64,000 nucleotides of DNA from Eleginops maclovinus (lineage: Eukaryota; Chordata; Actinopteri; Perciformes; Eleginopidae). How positions within the stretch are numbered: the first letter of the stretch is position 1; every line of letters begins with the position of its first letter. The position numbers and the translations under genes were made by a program. This document shows, piece after piece, positions 39,209-52,545 of the stretch. The notes beneath the pieces were generated by a model. That model was not told the origin of the DNA. It worked only from the letters and a program-made list of their open reading frames with translations, and ran no database searches. Location of the stretch: the NCBI RefSeq assembly GCF_036324505.1, contig NC_086368.1, forward strand, positions 17,597,878-17,661,877, read 5' to 3'.

Positions 39209-39500
39209 GTCGTTAGTCAAACTCAAATTAGGAACTACCCTGTTGCTCCTTTAGTAGTTTCACCCTCTGTATGATGCCTTTGGTCAAAATGATTAGACTT
39301 CACTATATCACTAATCTGTAATTGAGGCATATCAACCTGGTGAAAACATAATTTATAAATTGTACATAGGCTAAGTAAAATTCACACATCTCTTGTTTAC
39401 ATAGTTCTCTTGTTTATTGCCATCATTTCCTCAGCATGTTAAAATAAATTGTACAGTTTATACAAAAATGTTTGTTCGTACAGAAAATAAATGACAATGA
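39209..39500 (+). terminator. rbm5 3' UTR with two polyadenylation signals
   Basis: After the TAA at 39206-39208 the sequence contains AATAAA at 39443-39448 and again at 39486-39491, either of which could end the rbm5 transcript. A minus-strand AATAAA (plus-strand TTTATT) follows at 39521-39526, so a transcript from the other strand may end tail to tail with rbm5. Confidence 0.7.
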
Positions 39501-39673
39501 ACTTGCGTTTTTTTAAAAGTTTTATTCATCACATCATATAAATACAAAGGAAGATTTAAAACTAGTTACTGTGCAATCAATCAATTAAAATGCAAAAGAA
39601 GGCAAATCAAAGATCACCATCACTCTGGCGCAGAATGTTAAGTGATGGCGATTCTAGATAGCACATCTTTATA

Positions 39674-40186
39674 TACACTGCCCGGCAAAAAAAAAAAAGG
39701 GTCACAAGCCTGTGGAGGGTAGTGCTATGATGGGGTTGCTGCAGTTGGTCTGGTCTAGGTTCAGCAACGTTATGTGCCCAAAGAATGAGGTCAGCTGACT
39801 ACCTGAATATACTGAATGACCAGGTTATTCCATCAATGGATTGTTTCTTCCCTGATGGCACGGGCATGTTCCAAGATGACAATGCCAGGATCCATCGGGC
39901 TCAAATTGTGAAAGACTGGGTCAGGGAGCATGAGACATCTTTTTCACACATGGATTGGCCACCAGAGTCCAGACCTGAACCCGATTGAGAATCTTTGGGA
40001 TGTGCTGGAGAAGACTTGCGCAGTGGTCCGAATCTCCCGTCATCAATACAAGATCTTGGCGAAAAATAAACGTGACATTTCAGAAGCTTGTGGAAACGAT
40101 GCCACGGTGAATGTGTGCCGTAATCAAAGCTAAAGGCTATCCAACGAATATTAGACTGTGACTTTTTTTTTTGGCCAGGCAGTGTA
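39674..40186 (+). mobile_element. Deleted Tc1-like DNA transposon
   Basis: The ends are inverted repeats TACACTGCCCGGCAAAAAAAA and TTTTTTTTGGCCAGGCAGTGTA, each flanked by TA, the Tc1/mariner target. The interior keeps the C-terminal half of the DDE transposase: [16 protein letters not shown] and, after a frameshift, [15 protein letters not shown]. The DNA-binding half and the first catalytic Asp are missing. At 513 bp it is about a third of a full element, so it is internally deleted and inactive. Two overlapping short frames (39785-39988 and 39930-40133) are its fragments. Confidence 0.88.
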
Positions 40187-40520
40187 TATTGCTGCTGTAT
40201 AACATTTCACTGCGAATGCCACTTATTTTGCTAAGGTTTGCTTCAAAATTGTGTGGCAGTATAATGTCCTGGATTTAAACAAAAATGTAGGATAATGAAA
40301 CTGCAGTTGGTTTGTGAATTTTAATATTGAACTCTAGTAGTCTAATTTTCAGTCATGAGGGCACAGGAGTGCCAAAGTGAATTATCCGGGTTTATTAAAA
40401 CACTTTGTTGTTTGTCTTGTAAACTACTCTTGCCTCAGACGGGGTGCTTGGAGCATATTTGCTCATATTGTTTAGTTTATTTTGCTGACCACCTGACCTG
40501 CCTCATCTCCAATAAAGCAT

Positions 40521-40714
40521 TTAAACTATAGAACGGTTTGCTGTAAGCATGTCTTCTGTGCGAATGTCAAGCTGCTGCAGTGAGACTGTGCTTGCACTAG
40601 AGGACACAGGTGTAGAGCCATGTGCTGACTGGCCTTCACCCTTCTGAGGTTCAGCAGGACACCAAATGTTTTCCCGCTCCTCTAATTTTGTTGTTGACCT
40701 TGCACTCAATCTTC
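40521..40714 (-). other. Possible last coding exon of an unidentified minus-strand gene
   Basis: Read on the minus strand, an acceptor-like caaaattag precedes RENIWCPAEPQKGEGQ, then a Ser/Thr-rich stretch, then QQLDIRTEDML and ANRSIV with stop TAA at 40523-40521. The amino acid mix looks coding. The facing AATAAA at 39526-39521 would give a 3' UTR of about 1 kb containing the Tc1-like element. I do not recognise the protein, and found no convincing upstream exon between 40.8 and 43.5 kb. It could also be chance. Confidence 0.25.
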
Positions 40715-41654
40715 TTTTGAAGCCAACACCAATCATTAATTTTCTAAGTGACACAAATACAGACCCAGATTCTATGTTTATCATGGTAAACTGTCTGTTA
40801 GTTGCAAAGCTGGAAATCTTTCTGGTCTCTTTAACTTTTAAGTTATTTTTTTTGTAATAATATACACACTTTTAAAGTCTTTATCTTGGATGATCGTTGC
40901 AAGATTATTATTGGTGTATATGAAATTATTGGAGTATTTAGATACGTTGTTAAACTGCTCGAAATGTTATGTATCACCTCTATTAACCAAACACCACTGC
41001 CATTCTGTAATTCCATTTATTCCCCTCATCCACCCTCTAGTTTAGGTTGAAGAAAAAATCCACTTGTGTTATTCCTATGTATCTTGTTTAAAGAGATCAT
41101 TGCCCTGGGAGTTCAAGGTCTTTGTTTGTGCGAGACGAGGAGAAAATGAAAACATCCTATAAATGGAAAATGAAACACTGCTATTTACTGGATCCTGCAT
41201 ATACTCTCCATTGTTCAACTGATCAGTAAGAGTGCATTCACCTTCGCCTGCAAATTAAATTACAAGTGGTAGTGTTGGTCCACACAAAGAGGTGTTGAGT
41301 TCCCCAGTCTCTATGCTGGCAGTCCTTATACAAGCATAGCGTGTTACTCAATAGAACACAATACAAAGCATCCTTTGGGTTTTTTCATGGCTTTTGTCCT
41401 TTGATACTTTCACCTCTTGGGGAGAAATGTTCTGAACCTCACATGTACCTCTGTTACATAAATATATTGTAGCAATACGGCCTAACTCCTGTGGTCTTTG
41501 GGTGGACCCTCTGCTGGTGTATTCCCACCCTACTTTCTGAGAAACATCTTGCAGTTTGAGAAAGATGAGCCATATCACTCTCTCAATGGATGGGTTTATG
41601 GAAATATATAAAAAAATATATATATATATTCTGTTGTATTATGATAGACAGCAT

Positions 41655-41742
41655 AGGGCCTTAGGTCAGATTCGAACCTGGGCCACTGCAGTGAGTACCC
41701 ACGCCTAATGGAATGTTTTACCCAGTTAATACTAAGGCGCCT
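41655..41742 (-). repeat. tRNA-derived SINE head
   Basis: On the minus strand the sequence has an A-box-like TAGTATTAACTGG (41734-41722) and a B-box-like AGGTTCGAATCTGACC (41679-41664) at tRNA spacing, followed by TAAGGCCCTATGCTG. That order (box B, then a GGCCCT.TGCTG stretch) matches the 5' part of a SINE common in percomorphs. The tail is lost. It does not fold as a functional tRNA, and an A-rich AT repeat follows. Confidence 0.5.
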
Positions 41743-42644
41743 AAAACTATTTGAATATAAACTGTAAAGATCTGGGCAAGTTATTAACATTGATAAGGCA
41801 CATTTTAGGTGTGTAGAGTTCAGTGTGAGCAGCCAGGGGACAGGAGTTCAGGGCAACATGTTCCACATTTGATCAGACAAACTGGTTCCATAAATGTAAA
41901 TTATAATGTAAAGTATGGGCCTTAGTTATGTTAGTCAAATACCATGGGAGCCCGCCAGAAAGCACCAAAAGGTCCCACAGTGCTTGAAACCGACTGACAC
42001 TGAGTTGGGTTTTATTATGTCCTCCTTTTGTTCTGTGATCGCTCTGATCTCTGTAGATTGGTTACATGCTGCAATATACTTCACCTAAAAATCCCTGCTG
42101 TGCGATAGAATAAGAGACTGTACATACTAGTATATTCAACGGTATGTAGTAGTGCTGTGCTGTTTCTGAACCCAGATGGTGCCTCCCACAAGTTTCCATG
42201 ACATTCAGATCAGAGCTAAGCATCCAATTTCCTGAGAAAAAGCCTGACCCTGATGGATCTTGTAATATCTAATGCCTTCTAACCATCTGGGTGAAAACAA
42301 CATTAACATACATATACTTTTTTACAAAATAAAGTTATCTGAAGACATTTTTCATTAAGACCACTCCTTGACTGCACTCTTATGCATGTACAGTATATTA
42401 TATCATGCTGAAATGTCTTTAGAATATTGTTAATTTGACATTGATTTTGCCTCCAGTGTCCAACCATTTGTTTGGTCTCCGTCCGTTTTCCATTAGCAAA
42501 AGACAGTATCATCCTGAAAGGTCACATTAAGCCTTTTCTGAACGACTCTACACAGATGACCTTATTAAAGGAAGTGTAGAAGGGGATACATATAAGGCCA
42601 ACTGTTAGAAATGAGTTTCCCCTAACTTCATTAAGCCAACATTG

Positions 42645-42660
42645 CCTCTAGGGGACGCTA
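42645..42660 (+). promoter_or_regulatory. Candidate CTCF-type site
   Basis: CCTCTAGGGGACGCTA is close to the CTCF core CCACNAGGGGGCGCT. It lies between rbm5 and the slc38a3 promoter, with the core on the plus strand. Confidence 0.3.
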
Positions 42661-43773
42661 GAAGTTATTTCCGCCTATAAATGTAGACCTTAGAACGTTC
42701 TGCTAAGTGGTTTCTCGGTAAACTAGTGGACACTTGTAAAACACATTGCAGATATGTCATTCAATAATCAGTATGTTTATATTGATCTAGTCTTAATCGT
42801 TTCATTTGTATTTATTTATAATATGTTCTCATGCTGCTAATGTCTTGATCAGCTAAAGACAATTTTCCACAAAACAAGTTATGTATCATTATACTGTCTT
42901 CATTATTATTTTCCTTTGTACATATCCCGAACGTGGTGGACTCAGATCCGTCCCATAGCATAACCATTTCAGCATTTTTCTCCAAATAGAGACACAAACC
43001 TTGGTTGAGTTTCCTCTGCAACTATGCAATTCAAGTCAATTAGTGAATTCATGTATTTGTCTACCAGAGGCAGAGGATGACCTCCTCACCTCTTCATTAA
43101 GTGCCCAGCTTTTGTTCTCTCATAAGTGAGTAGGTAGCTCTACACATTCCACACTCTTAACTGGTGCCAAATCCTTGTCTGCTCCGTGCTGGGAGCTACT
43201 GGATCTGATATAACAAGCATATAGAGGGAATGAGAAGAACGGAAAATAAACTACTCCATCACTGTGTTCATGTAGCCTGCTAAGGTGCGTGAGTGATCGG
43301 GACAGAGAAAGAAAAAGGGTTTGTTGTAACTTGTAGCCTATCTCACATTTTATTTTACCTCTGTTTTATGCTCATGCAAATCAATAAACACTCAAAAACC
43401 TTTCCTTACTTAGGATATTTGATTTACGCACTATATTTTTTGCGGAGTTGTGTTATATGTAAGACTTCAGTGCTATTTACGCGTAATTCGTCATGCCAAA
43501 AACTAACCAGTCTCTGATAATCGTCGTATCCCCCTTGCGGTTGTGTGTGAGCGGATACTAGGAAAACAAGCGCTGGAAAAACTACATGGAACAGCGCAGC
43601 TGTAGGGGGGTTTTCAAAGGAGGCGGACCTAAAGCGACCCCCACAGTTGAGCTTCCGAGGGTTTTACAATGCGGACCATTTCTTAAAGCGCATTTTGTAG
43701 GCGCTGACTTATTAAAGAGCGACGGTCGAAACGTGTGTAAAAATATACTACTAATATAGCTATTACTCTTGCT

Positions 43774-43876
43774 TATAAAAACAGAAAACACTCAAGGAGA
43801 AAGAGATTGAGGCCATCACATTTATTCCCACACTTCACTGGAATTAAATTGAAGGCTTCGTGACAAGAACCTTCGG
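43774..43876 (+). promoter_or_regulatory. Probable slc38a3 promoter (TATA box) and 5' UTR exon
   Basis: TATAAAA at 43774-43780 sits in the right end of a locally GC-richer block. A start about 30 bases later would give a non-coding exon ending at CCTTCG|gtaaga (donor at 43876). The next acceptor of matching quality is at 52752, just before the slc38a3 start codon. Linkage of this exon to slc38a3 is inferred from orientation and absence of another plus-strand gene. Confidence 0.45.
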
Positions 43877-46800
43877 TAAGACTGAACAAATATGAATTAA
43901 TTTTCACTTCTAGATATATTGCCGCTGTGTTTTACATGATGTTTGTATTGAACAGTTTTTAATGAAAGGTTAAGCCTGGTAAAGTATTATTTTCAAGACA
44001 TTGGTTACAGTATGACTTTTTTTTCCTCCAAACCAGACATTGGCTATGTTATAGCTCCGGAGGGAACACTGGAGATAATATGAATATGTTTATCCTAGGA
44101 CATATGATCACATGGCACACAAAACTGCGGCATATGGCTCAGTTTCCTATTTGGATCAATATAGAAAGAGTATGTTTAGCCCTCCTGCAGTGAGCACTAA
44201 GTCCAGATGTCAGGAACATGTGCCTGAAAGAGTTAGTGACAGACTGTCCATCTGTTGTCTCTGCTTTAGTGTTGCACTTTGAATCTTTTTTTCAGTACAT
44301 GTCGGTTATGTCTGCATGGTCGCCTTGCAACAGGTTAAATCAACAGCTTTATGAAGGGGATACGGCCAATGTGTGAATCTCAAGCAAATATTACTATTGT
44401 TTGGTGAAAATGACTGTAGAAAATATTCGGACTCAGTACACGTGTTTTTGCAAGCATGCAGTTGTCGGTCATGAATAATAAATTGTCGATTAATTCATCA
44501 CACCCTTTTTTCTTGGTATTGTATGTCATGAAAACCCTTTTCTGCAGCTAACACCATCATAAAGGTGGTGTCCAAGCCACATGGCATCGAGTCAAACTCA
44601 ACCACTATTTCCTTTTCCTCCTACTACCAAAAACCATATCCGACCAAACAGTCATACATAATTGAACACCGGATAGTCTGCGACAGAACTTGAGTAATAT
44701 GGTTATCAGTATAGATTTAACAACCGGTAGCCGCCTTTTAAAGAATTTCACCGCCTTTGTTATTGTCAGCTAAATATACCCGTGTGGAGGAAGAGCGCAC
44801 TGTGTGGGAAGTTAATGCTTCATATTATCACTCTTTGCTGACTGAGCCTAACCCATGTGATACTCTGTTACAATGTGTGCCTGACATGTTGACAGCACTG
44901 CTTTAGAATAAATATAACGTTTCCCTTCACGAGTATTTGAGAGACAATTCACTTTTGATTTAAATCTTTTGTGTTTTTTGTTACCGGTGTTCATATAATG
45001 AAGGTGTGCCAGTGATTTGAAATACCCTGATGTTTGTTGTTTCTTACTTATATTCAATTCCATATTCATTCAAATTAAAATGTAATATAAATGGCGTATT
45101 TATTTTCACAGGTGATATGTTAATCAACATCAAATGTGTCAAATATTTTAAACAGATTGACATTTCACAAGCCTACCATTGCATATTTTCAACTGTGAGA
45201 ATTCATAAATTTTCATGTATATTAGAAAACTTAAAATATTTAGGTTTTGAACTCTTGTTTTGACAAAAATACTAAATTTGAAGTCATTTTTATGATTGGG
45301 ATTTTTTTTGGGACTATTTTCTAAACTCCCGAGACATATTATTAACCAGAAGATAATCCTTTAGTCAAAAAACATCATAGGAAATACAATTATTGTTGGT
45401 TGGTTGTGTCATTTGGAAAGTTGTGGGTGTGGACATGTTTATATTCCTGTGCAACAACTATTAAGATGGTGTGAAACAAGACATTTAACCTCCAAGTGCT
45501 TGAATGCAGGTGATGAGTGGTCATCTAGTGAAAATATGTAACTTACCAAGTAAGAGGCACTTAGGGTTGAGTTAGGAAAAGTTTTTGAAATACTAACTGT
45601 ATATATACTGAAACCATTTACCCAATTCTTGGATACAGAAAGTATTCTGTCTTTGTATTCAAGGAGGGGTGAGGGGGTATGTTTTTGACTTTGGCCCCAA
45701 TCTAAACACCAACACCCTATATGGGTTTTCATTTCGGGTTCATCACAGTGGAGAATGAGCAGATAAGCTCGCCTGTGGTCAGTGACCCCAATGTGTGCTA
45801 TGATCAAAGAGGCTGAGAGTTTGAGGTGGAGCCAGCAGGTGCTTGGCATGTGGAGCCCGATTTTCTATCCATTCGGAAGCCGCCAGCTGTACACTCTTGT
45901 CACACTGACGAGAAATGTGAATATCTGCGTTTAAGTCAGACATAGTGTCAGTGTCAGATACTCCAGAGGTTATTATTATCTTTGTCATGGGGCTCGTAAT
46001 CTGTGGGGCTGAACTTGACTACATCATATGCTGTTGTCTATTTATATGAAAGTCATTGGAGAGTCCTTTGTCGATGTTATCATTTGAATGGATAAGTTGC
46101 ATATATTTATTCAATTAATGAGGTTATTAATGGTCCATGCAGGCCCTTTGATCTCACAGATTGTCTTTTTATAAATCTAGACTTGTTTCCATCATTGTAT
46201 TGGAAGACCAATCTGTAATTTGTGTATCTGGGTTGTCTTGTTGCTGCCAGTCTGTTCAGAGGGTGTCTTGCATGTTTTGTAGTGTTCTGTAGCTTAATGA
46301 GTAGAAATGGCACTAATGCTCCCATGAGTGTGTCCCCTAATGAAGAGTCAGTGCCAAATACAAGCTGCCTTAAAAAAAACGCCACCATCGCTTTGATTGA
46401 AAACAAAAGCATTTAACCCCTTGACGTTGCGAAACCCTGGATCAATTCAATATACATAAAAACACATTACTCACCTGTCACATTTTCAGCTGCAATATTT
46501 GATTAGCATTTATTTGGAGTTGTGTTTATGTCCACCTTGCAAATATAAGCTCATATTCACTTTCCTTGTACCTTATTTGGCTTTTGCGCAGATAGCATAC
46601 ACTGTTTATCAGGGCTTCCCTGAAAACAGCGTCTGTCTGATGTCAAAAACAATTCTAGAGCAGTAGGATAAACCAAAACAGTGGCAGCTGTTTCCAAACA
46701 CAAAACGCGGTAAATTCACATAAAGTGAAATTATTATCAACACTGTAGTCTGAACACAACTGTAATGAGTTGGCAGTATTCTGACTTTGGCTTGGTGTAC

Positions 46801-48331
46801 AGCTACTGCCTATTAGACGATGCAAACTGGTTCTAAAGTCACACTTGACCACGTCTCCCATGTGATGTGTTTATTTTTGTAAATCCATAGTCCAAAAGAG
46901 GATAGCTGGCAACATGTTGACAAAAACATTTCAGTCTAGAAGTGGTTTTAAATGTAAAATTTGTTATCCTACATTTAGTGGCTTTACACATCAAAATAGG
47001 TATAGTTTATAACGTCTGCAGTTTAAATCTATAAATACATTGGGCTGAATATCTACCTGGAGTATAATTACCCTGAACCTACTGCCACCAGCCATGGGTT
47101 GCCAAGCTATTTCTTAGAAAAGCTCCCTCAGCTTGTCATCATGTATGCATAATTGATAGAAATGTTCAGGTTCCTTATGGTAACTTAGAAGGGGTGAATT
47201 TCTTGTGAATAATACTGATTCAAACACAGCTTGAACACCTTTCTTTTCCTTTTATTTCAAAAGGAACAAGATGATATTTGTGCAGTTGCTGTTGTTACAC
47301 TACAACACATTTGTATGCACACTGAAATGCATGTTGCCCAGTTGAATACATTTGTTTAAACTTTCTTTGGTATTCCCATCATTCCCATCAGCAATAACAT
47401 ATCACCCTTCATCTTCATCTTGGGATCTACTGACACCAGCACATCCTGTCATTATGAACTACAGCTAATTCCTCTTTACTTTATTGTGTGCAGCGAATGG
47501 ACAACATACAATAGGAAAGCTGTGCAGTTAAATTACCATAAAAAGTACCTTCCATGGTTCAGAGCGGTCACTAAATTAGATTGCACTGTTTTCCTGTTTG
47601 TGTTATGTCCACCTCCTGTATTCCAACCAGGATGTATCAGTCCTCACCTTCATACATGCATCAGTAATGCTCGTAGTTTCCTGATTTTGAACTAATGACC
47701 CAGTGGATCTCGACCAACATACACTTGATGAGGTCATGCAGCAAAGAGTTCTCGACCCGTCACAGCTGCTAAATTAGATTCTGAGTAATTCCATTAAAAA
47801 TGGTTCTGTTATTTGCTTCTTTAAATGCACATTTAGTGATCTACCTGCCACTGTGCATGTTATCTGCATTCACATAACATTATCAGGCTTGTTGATGCTG
47901 CTCTGCAAATCATCATTTAGATGACAGCTTATTTTGATATTCTCTTTTATGGAAAGACACATTATGTTTCCCCCTTGTAAAACAGCATATTGTACATATC
48001 TCAGATCCTTGTTGACACTATAGTTCCTTTTGATGTTCCCTTAACAAATCAGTGTGTAAAAAGGAGTGATGAAGACTTAAGTGGGCAGATATTATATTTT
48101 ATAAAACATTCACATTCACTTTTATTGAGATGGTACTTATTAAAGAATCCTGTGACATACGACCTCTCCAGTGAAACTTACATGTTTTACTGGACCGGTA
48201 TATGCCAAGTATGATGGAGGATATATTACGTTTGGTTTCTGGTAAATGCTGCTGTCCAAAAGTCAGGAGCCTCTTTCTTCCCTGAAAAGCATCAGTGACT
48301 TGTCAAGAGCTGACTTGTGATGTAGTTTGAT

Positions 48332-48521
<190 letters not shown>

Positions 48522-48729
48522 CTGTCATGCAACACTCCTAAGTAGGAAGCGATGCAGAAAGCTAATGCCTTTGTTTTCATGCATTTAAGATAGATATTTT
48601 GTTGTGTATATTATTTAAAAACTTGAATCTTAAGATGGAGAACATAAATGAGCTGAGCCAAGGATAATTTGCTTTTTTATTAAAACATACTCATGCATTT
48701 TAAGTCACAGTCACTTATCATGTTTGATA

Positions 48730-49131
48730 CAATCACTGTTGTGATACAATCACAGGCTGCTGCACCCACAGTGTTTCACGGAGAAATACCGCAGGTCCTT
48801 CCTTCCTGCAGCGGTCAGACTTTACAACCAGCATGGCCCCAGGTAGACCCCTATACATACAAAAACACCCCCCCAAAAAACGGAGTAGTTGTGCAATATT
48901 TAAACATAAATATGCCATTATTAATAACTGTGCAATATTTACCTGGCTGCTACATGTCCTTACTGGATGTGTATTTTTTTAAATTGTGTGCTTTTCTTTT
49001 TCTTATCTTAATATTTTTTTAATGCATATTTTCTTTTGTAAAGCTGTCTCTGGCTCTGTTGCTGCTGTAGCAAATTTAAATGTCCCCTCTGTGGGACGAA
49101 TAAAGGGATTCTGATTCTGATTCTGAGTTTT
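48730..49131 (+). mobile_element. 5'-truncated L2-like LINE 3' end
   Basis: The frame beginning at 48757 gives a LINE C-terminus, HPQCFTEKYRRSFLPAAV then RLYNQHG, ending at a TAG at 48844-48846. It is followed by an untranslated tail that ends TGTCCCCTCTGTGGGACGAATAAAGGG and a TTCTGATTCTGATTCTG run at 49110-49130. The motifs match the fragment at 2687-3195 on the opposite strand, so both are copies of related elements. Confidence 0.75.
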
Positions 49132-51394
49132 CTATGGGATGGCTACTGTACCGAGTTGTCAATCAGAATTATGAATCACATATACGGATCATTTAATGTC
49201 ATTTCCTTCCTAACATTATGTACATATACCATACATTCCCAGGAAGGACATAGCAAACGTATATAAAAGACAAAATAAATCCCTTTGCACAAACTACAGT
49301 GACTATCTAGTACTTTGTGAGAAATGGACCATAATTAAAGCCATCAGTTAAACCTACTTTTCCACAGAATAAAACATGTGATCCAGGTGCTGGCAGATTA
49401 TTGCAGGCATGAGCACGTGTTCCTCTGTCCCCAGCAGGCACGTGGCTTAGATGAGCTGGTGCTGCCAGGCACTGCTGGCTGAACCTCGTGCCCGTTCCTG
49501 ATACTCCACCACATGGGCATCTCCCCATCTACATGTGCTTGCCCACTTCTCCCCACTTTTCCATCCCAACCCTGATTAATTTCCATCCATACCAGAAGAG
49601 GTAGAAAATCAATGTGTTTTTTTAAGTTCAATTGTTTTTATATACACATTATCTCATATTAAATTAAGCAGACGGAAAATCTGAATTTTTTTCAAACGTT
49701 TCTAATTTAACCTGAGTCCAATGACTTAGATCAGACATTTTGCTCCGCATGACTTTGTTGCATAAAACAACTTAGTAGGGGCTTCAGTGGAGCGTGAATG
49801 TTTAAGGTGATCCGCCTAGTGCTCAATAGAAGAGGATATATTGCACTATGCATATTTTTCTTATATGGAGTATCATACTACTTCAATTCTTAATTTGAAA
49901 CATCAATATTTGTCCAGTTGCATCAAGCCTCTCCTTGGTTTTCTTGTTGATGTAATCATGAATACATTTTACAACCAGATTATCCTCGAGATGACCCATA
50001 CAGCTCGGCAGATCTGCAAACAGTATTCCTAGTTTTAGTATAGCCAGCAGCACAACAATCACTTTGTTAAAAACATCTGTCAAGTCTTTAACAAGCTGTC
50101 TTGTTTTAGGTTTAGAGATACACACATGACTAAACCATTTGCTAGCAAGAATTACACAGCACAAATAGTACCAATGCTGTACTTTTTTTAAATATCTAAT
50201 CTTTACGCAGTTACCTGATCTCAGGATTGGTCTATACAGATGTTGCTTCAGAATTTCTGTCTTTTGTTTTACTGTGACTGCCTGTGGTTGCACCTTGACT
50301 TTAACTGAGAAATGCAACAGATTGATGTGGTCTCAAAGGTCTTTATCACACTTCTTAAAAACCCAGCAAATGGCTGGAAATGCTTTATTTTATGGGTGGG
50401 TGATTTCCCTAATTGTTTCCATTGGAAAACATTCCCTGACTTATGCTAGCAATTACTTGGATTGACTTAATTGGAAGTACTAGTTAAGCATTGTCTCCCT
50501 TTTTCCATATAATGGGCACCAAATTAGATATCTCTTCTAGAAAGCTTTGTATATGATCATTTTCTAATTGTGTTATGTGCTATACTGTGTAATTATTGTT
50601 TCCTTGGATACACCAATGATTTTATCTCAGCTCACAGCATTTATATTGAAATAAAAGAAGCATATTCTTTCATCAGAGACTCCTGAACCTTCTTCTGTTT
50701 GTAGTGTAAATGTTAGTGGCTAAACGCTCATACTGTTTTTGTTGTTCATACACAAAAAAGCATTTTGAATACCTGGACGCCACAATTAGCTTGTGTATCA
50801 CTGAGGATGCAAGACATTATAAGTGTGATGAACTTCATTTTAAAAATGAAGTTACCCATCGCTTTCTTTCCCTCACAGTCCCTCGGGAAATTATGATTAC
50901 CTAAGTTTGACATTGCAACAGAAAGTATTGACATGTCAGACTTTTAAGGCTGCATTACAGGATATGTTAACCTTGGGCAGATAAAATGACTCACTAGATA
51001 AGGTAATGGAGGTTTAAGTAAGATGGTTCTCCAAGTTTTGTTCCTTCTAAGATAGTTTTTTGTTGCAGGAAATTATTTGTTGATTCAGAGGCTTCCGTGT
51101 GTAATTATTGTGTTTAGTGTTGTTTATTGTGACTTTGTTTTATTGCTCTCAGCATTATTTTTACAGCTGCAGTGACAGCAAATCAATTGCCCTCTTTAAT
51201 TGTACTGTGGGAATAGCAGTATTAGTGATCTTCTGGCTGAGAGGACACTGTGAACACAATTGAGCTGCTGTACATTTGTCACAGAGGAAGCAGCAAACAA
51301 CAACCTATTGTCTCTCAGAATTCCCATTGCAAAGAAGTGAAGAGGATTCATTTATGTTGCTGGAGTCATGGGAGGCAATGATAAATTAGTTATT

Positions 51395-51470
51395 AATTAT
51401 TAATACAGCTGCAACTCTACTTTCATTATTTATTAGTCTGACCTTTTTAATAATTGTTTTGTTTGAAAAG
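51395..51470 (+). repeat. Remnant of the dispersed 'gctgcaacta' repeat
   Basis: ACAGCTGCAACTCTACTTTCATTATTTATTAGTCTGACC, followed by TTAATAATTGTTTTGTTTG, is a diverged copy in the forward orientation of the teleost repeat listed at 9127-9197. Confidence 0.5.
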
Positions 51471-52545
51471 AAATCCAATTATATTTAGTTAAATAAGATA
51501 TAAAACCTAGAAAAGCAAGAATTATCCACAGAGTTTTCCACAGAGACCCTATTTTAACAGCTTGCCTGTGATTAATCTATCTACAAATTACCTCCTTCTC
51601 CTCAAACTGAGGTCACAGAAAACCCCAAGATCATACATCAAAATAAACTGTAGAAATGTATAATTATAGTATCATGGTAATAACTGTTTTGAAAACCACT
51701 CTGTCATTTGAAGCCTGTTGTTGTGAGTGATTAAGAATTATGTTTGATCACATTGTGCTCAAATTCGTCATAAAGACCACCACCGTGTGGGATGTGAACA
51801 CTAGCACTTCAAATCTGTAGGCTTGTGACATTAACTGCATGAAGGACAAGAGCGAACAAAAGTCCAAAAAACTCAAACAGACCTTGACCTTTGACCGTGC
51901 GGTCTGGACTTGTTTGCCTTGTTCAGTACTGAAGTTCTGCAGGCACAAGAAACTTGCCATACCTTCTCGCTTTTTATCTCAGCCGGTGATCATTTACAGC
52001 AAAGTGCCATTCATGTCGGGGTATATATTGCAGAAGTTTTGCTGAACAAATTGAATCAGTGGAAAAATGAGGTCAGGTCTTGGGTGCTGGAAGTCACTGT
52101 GTCAACAGCAGAACTGAGTCATTGCTACACAGATGTTGTACAGACAAATATTGCATATAAGGATCCATGACGCCTTTCATTGATCTCACAAATGTCAGTA
52201 CATTATCACAGGAACAGCAGTTTTAGCTTATAGGCAATGACGCAGCTTCTTTTTAAAGTAAATATGTATTGTAAATAATTACAATTAAGCAAAATTTAAA
52301 TTAGGCAACACTAAATACAACTGCAATGTATAAAGCAGAACACCTGAGTTCGTATTTGATCATACATTGTTCATCAAATTATTTTTAGTAGACCTAGAAA
52401 CATGTTTTCTTAAAAAAAGATATATATTACAGCTTTTAACTAACCCAGTCCCATCCACCTAACCCTTACCAAAAGAGGAGCAGAAATAAAACAAAAAACT
52501 ATATTATATCTAAATATTGTATCTAAAAATAACCCCCAAAAAATT

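Larger units (their letters stand above)
40715..43770. other. Intergenic spacer between rbm5 and slc38a3
   Basis: This AT-rich interval has no recognised gene. It contains a tRNA-derived SINE head (41655-41742), a short AT dinucleotide run (41608-41630) and a CTCF-like site (42645-42660). Near the right end the GC content rises toward the slc38a3 promoter, with GGAGGCGGACC at about 43619-43629 as a GC-box-like motif. Confidence 0.5.

Noticed and set aside
41655..41742. Functional tRNA gene on the minus strand
   Set aside because: Pol III boxes exist but the acceptor and anticodon stems do not pair, and the sequence downstream matches a SINE.
45439..45988. Minus-strand open frames of 136 and 69 codons, the second containing a DTMSD string like the TEX264 tail
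   Set aside because: Wrong place for tex264 (its 3' end is to the left), and the resemblance is five residues only. The true tail exon was found at 1-70.
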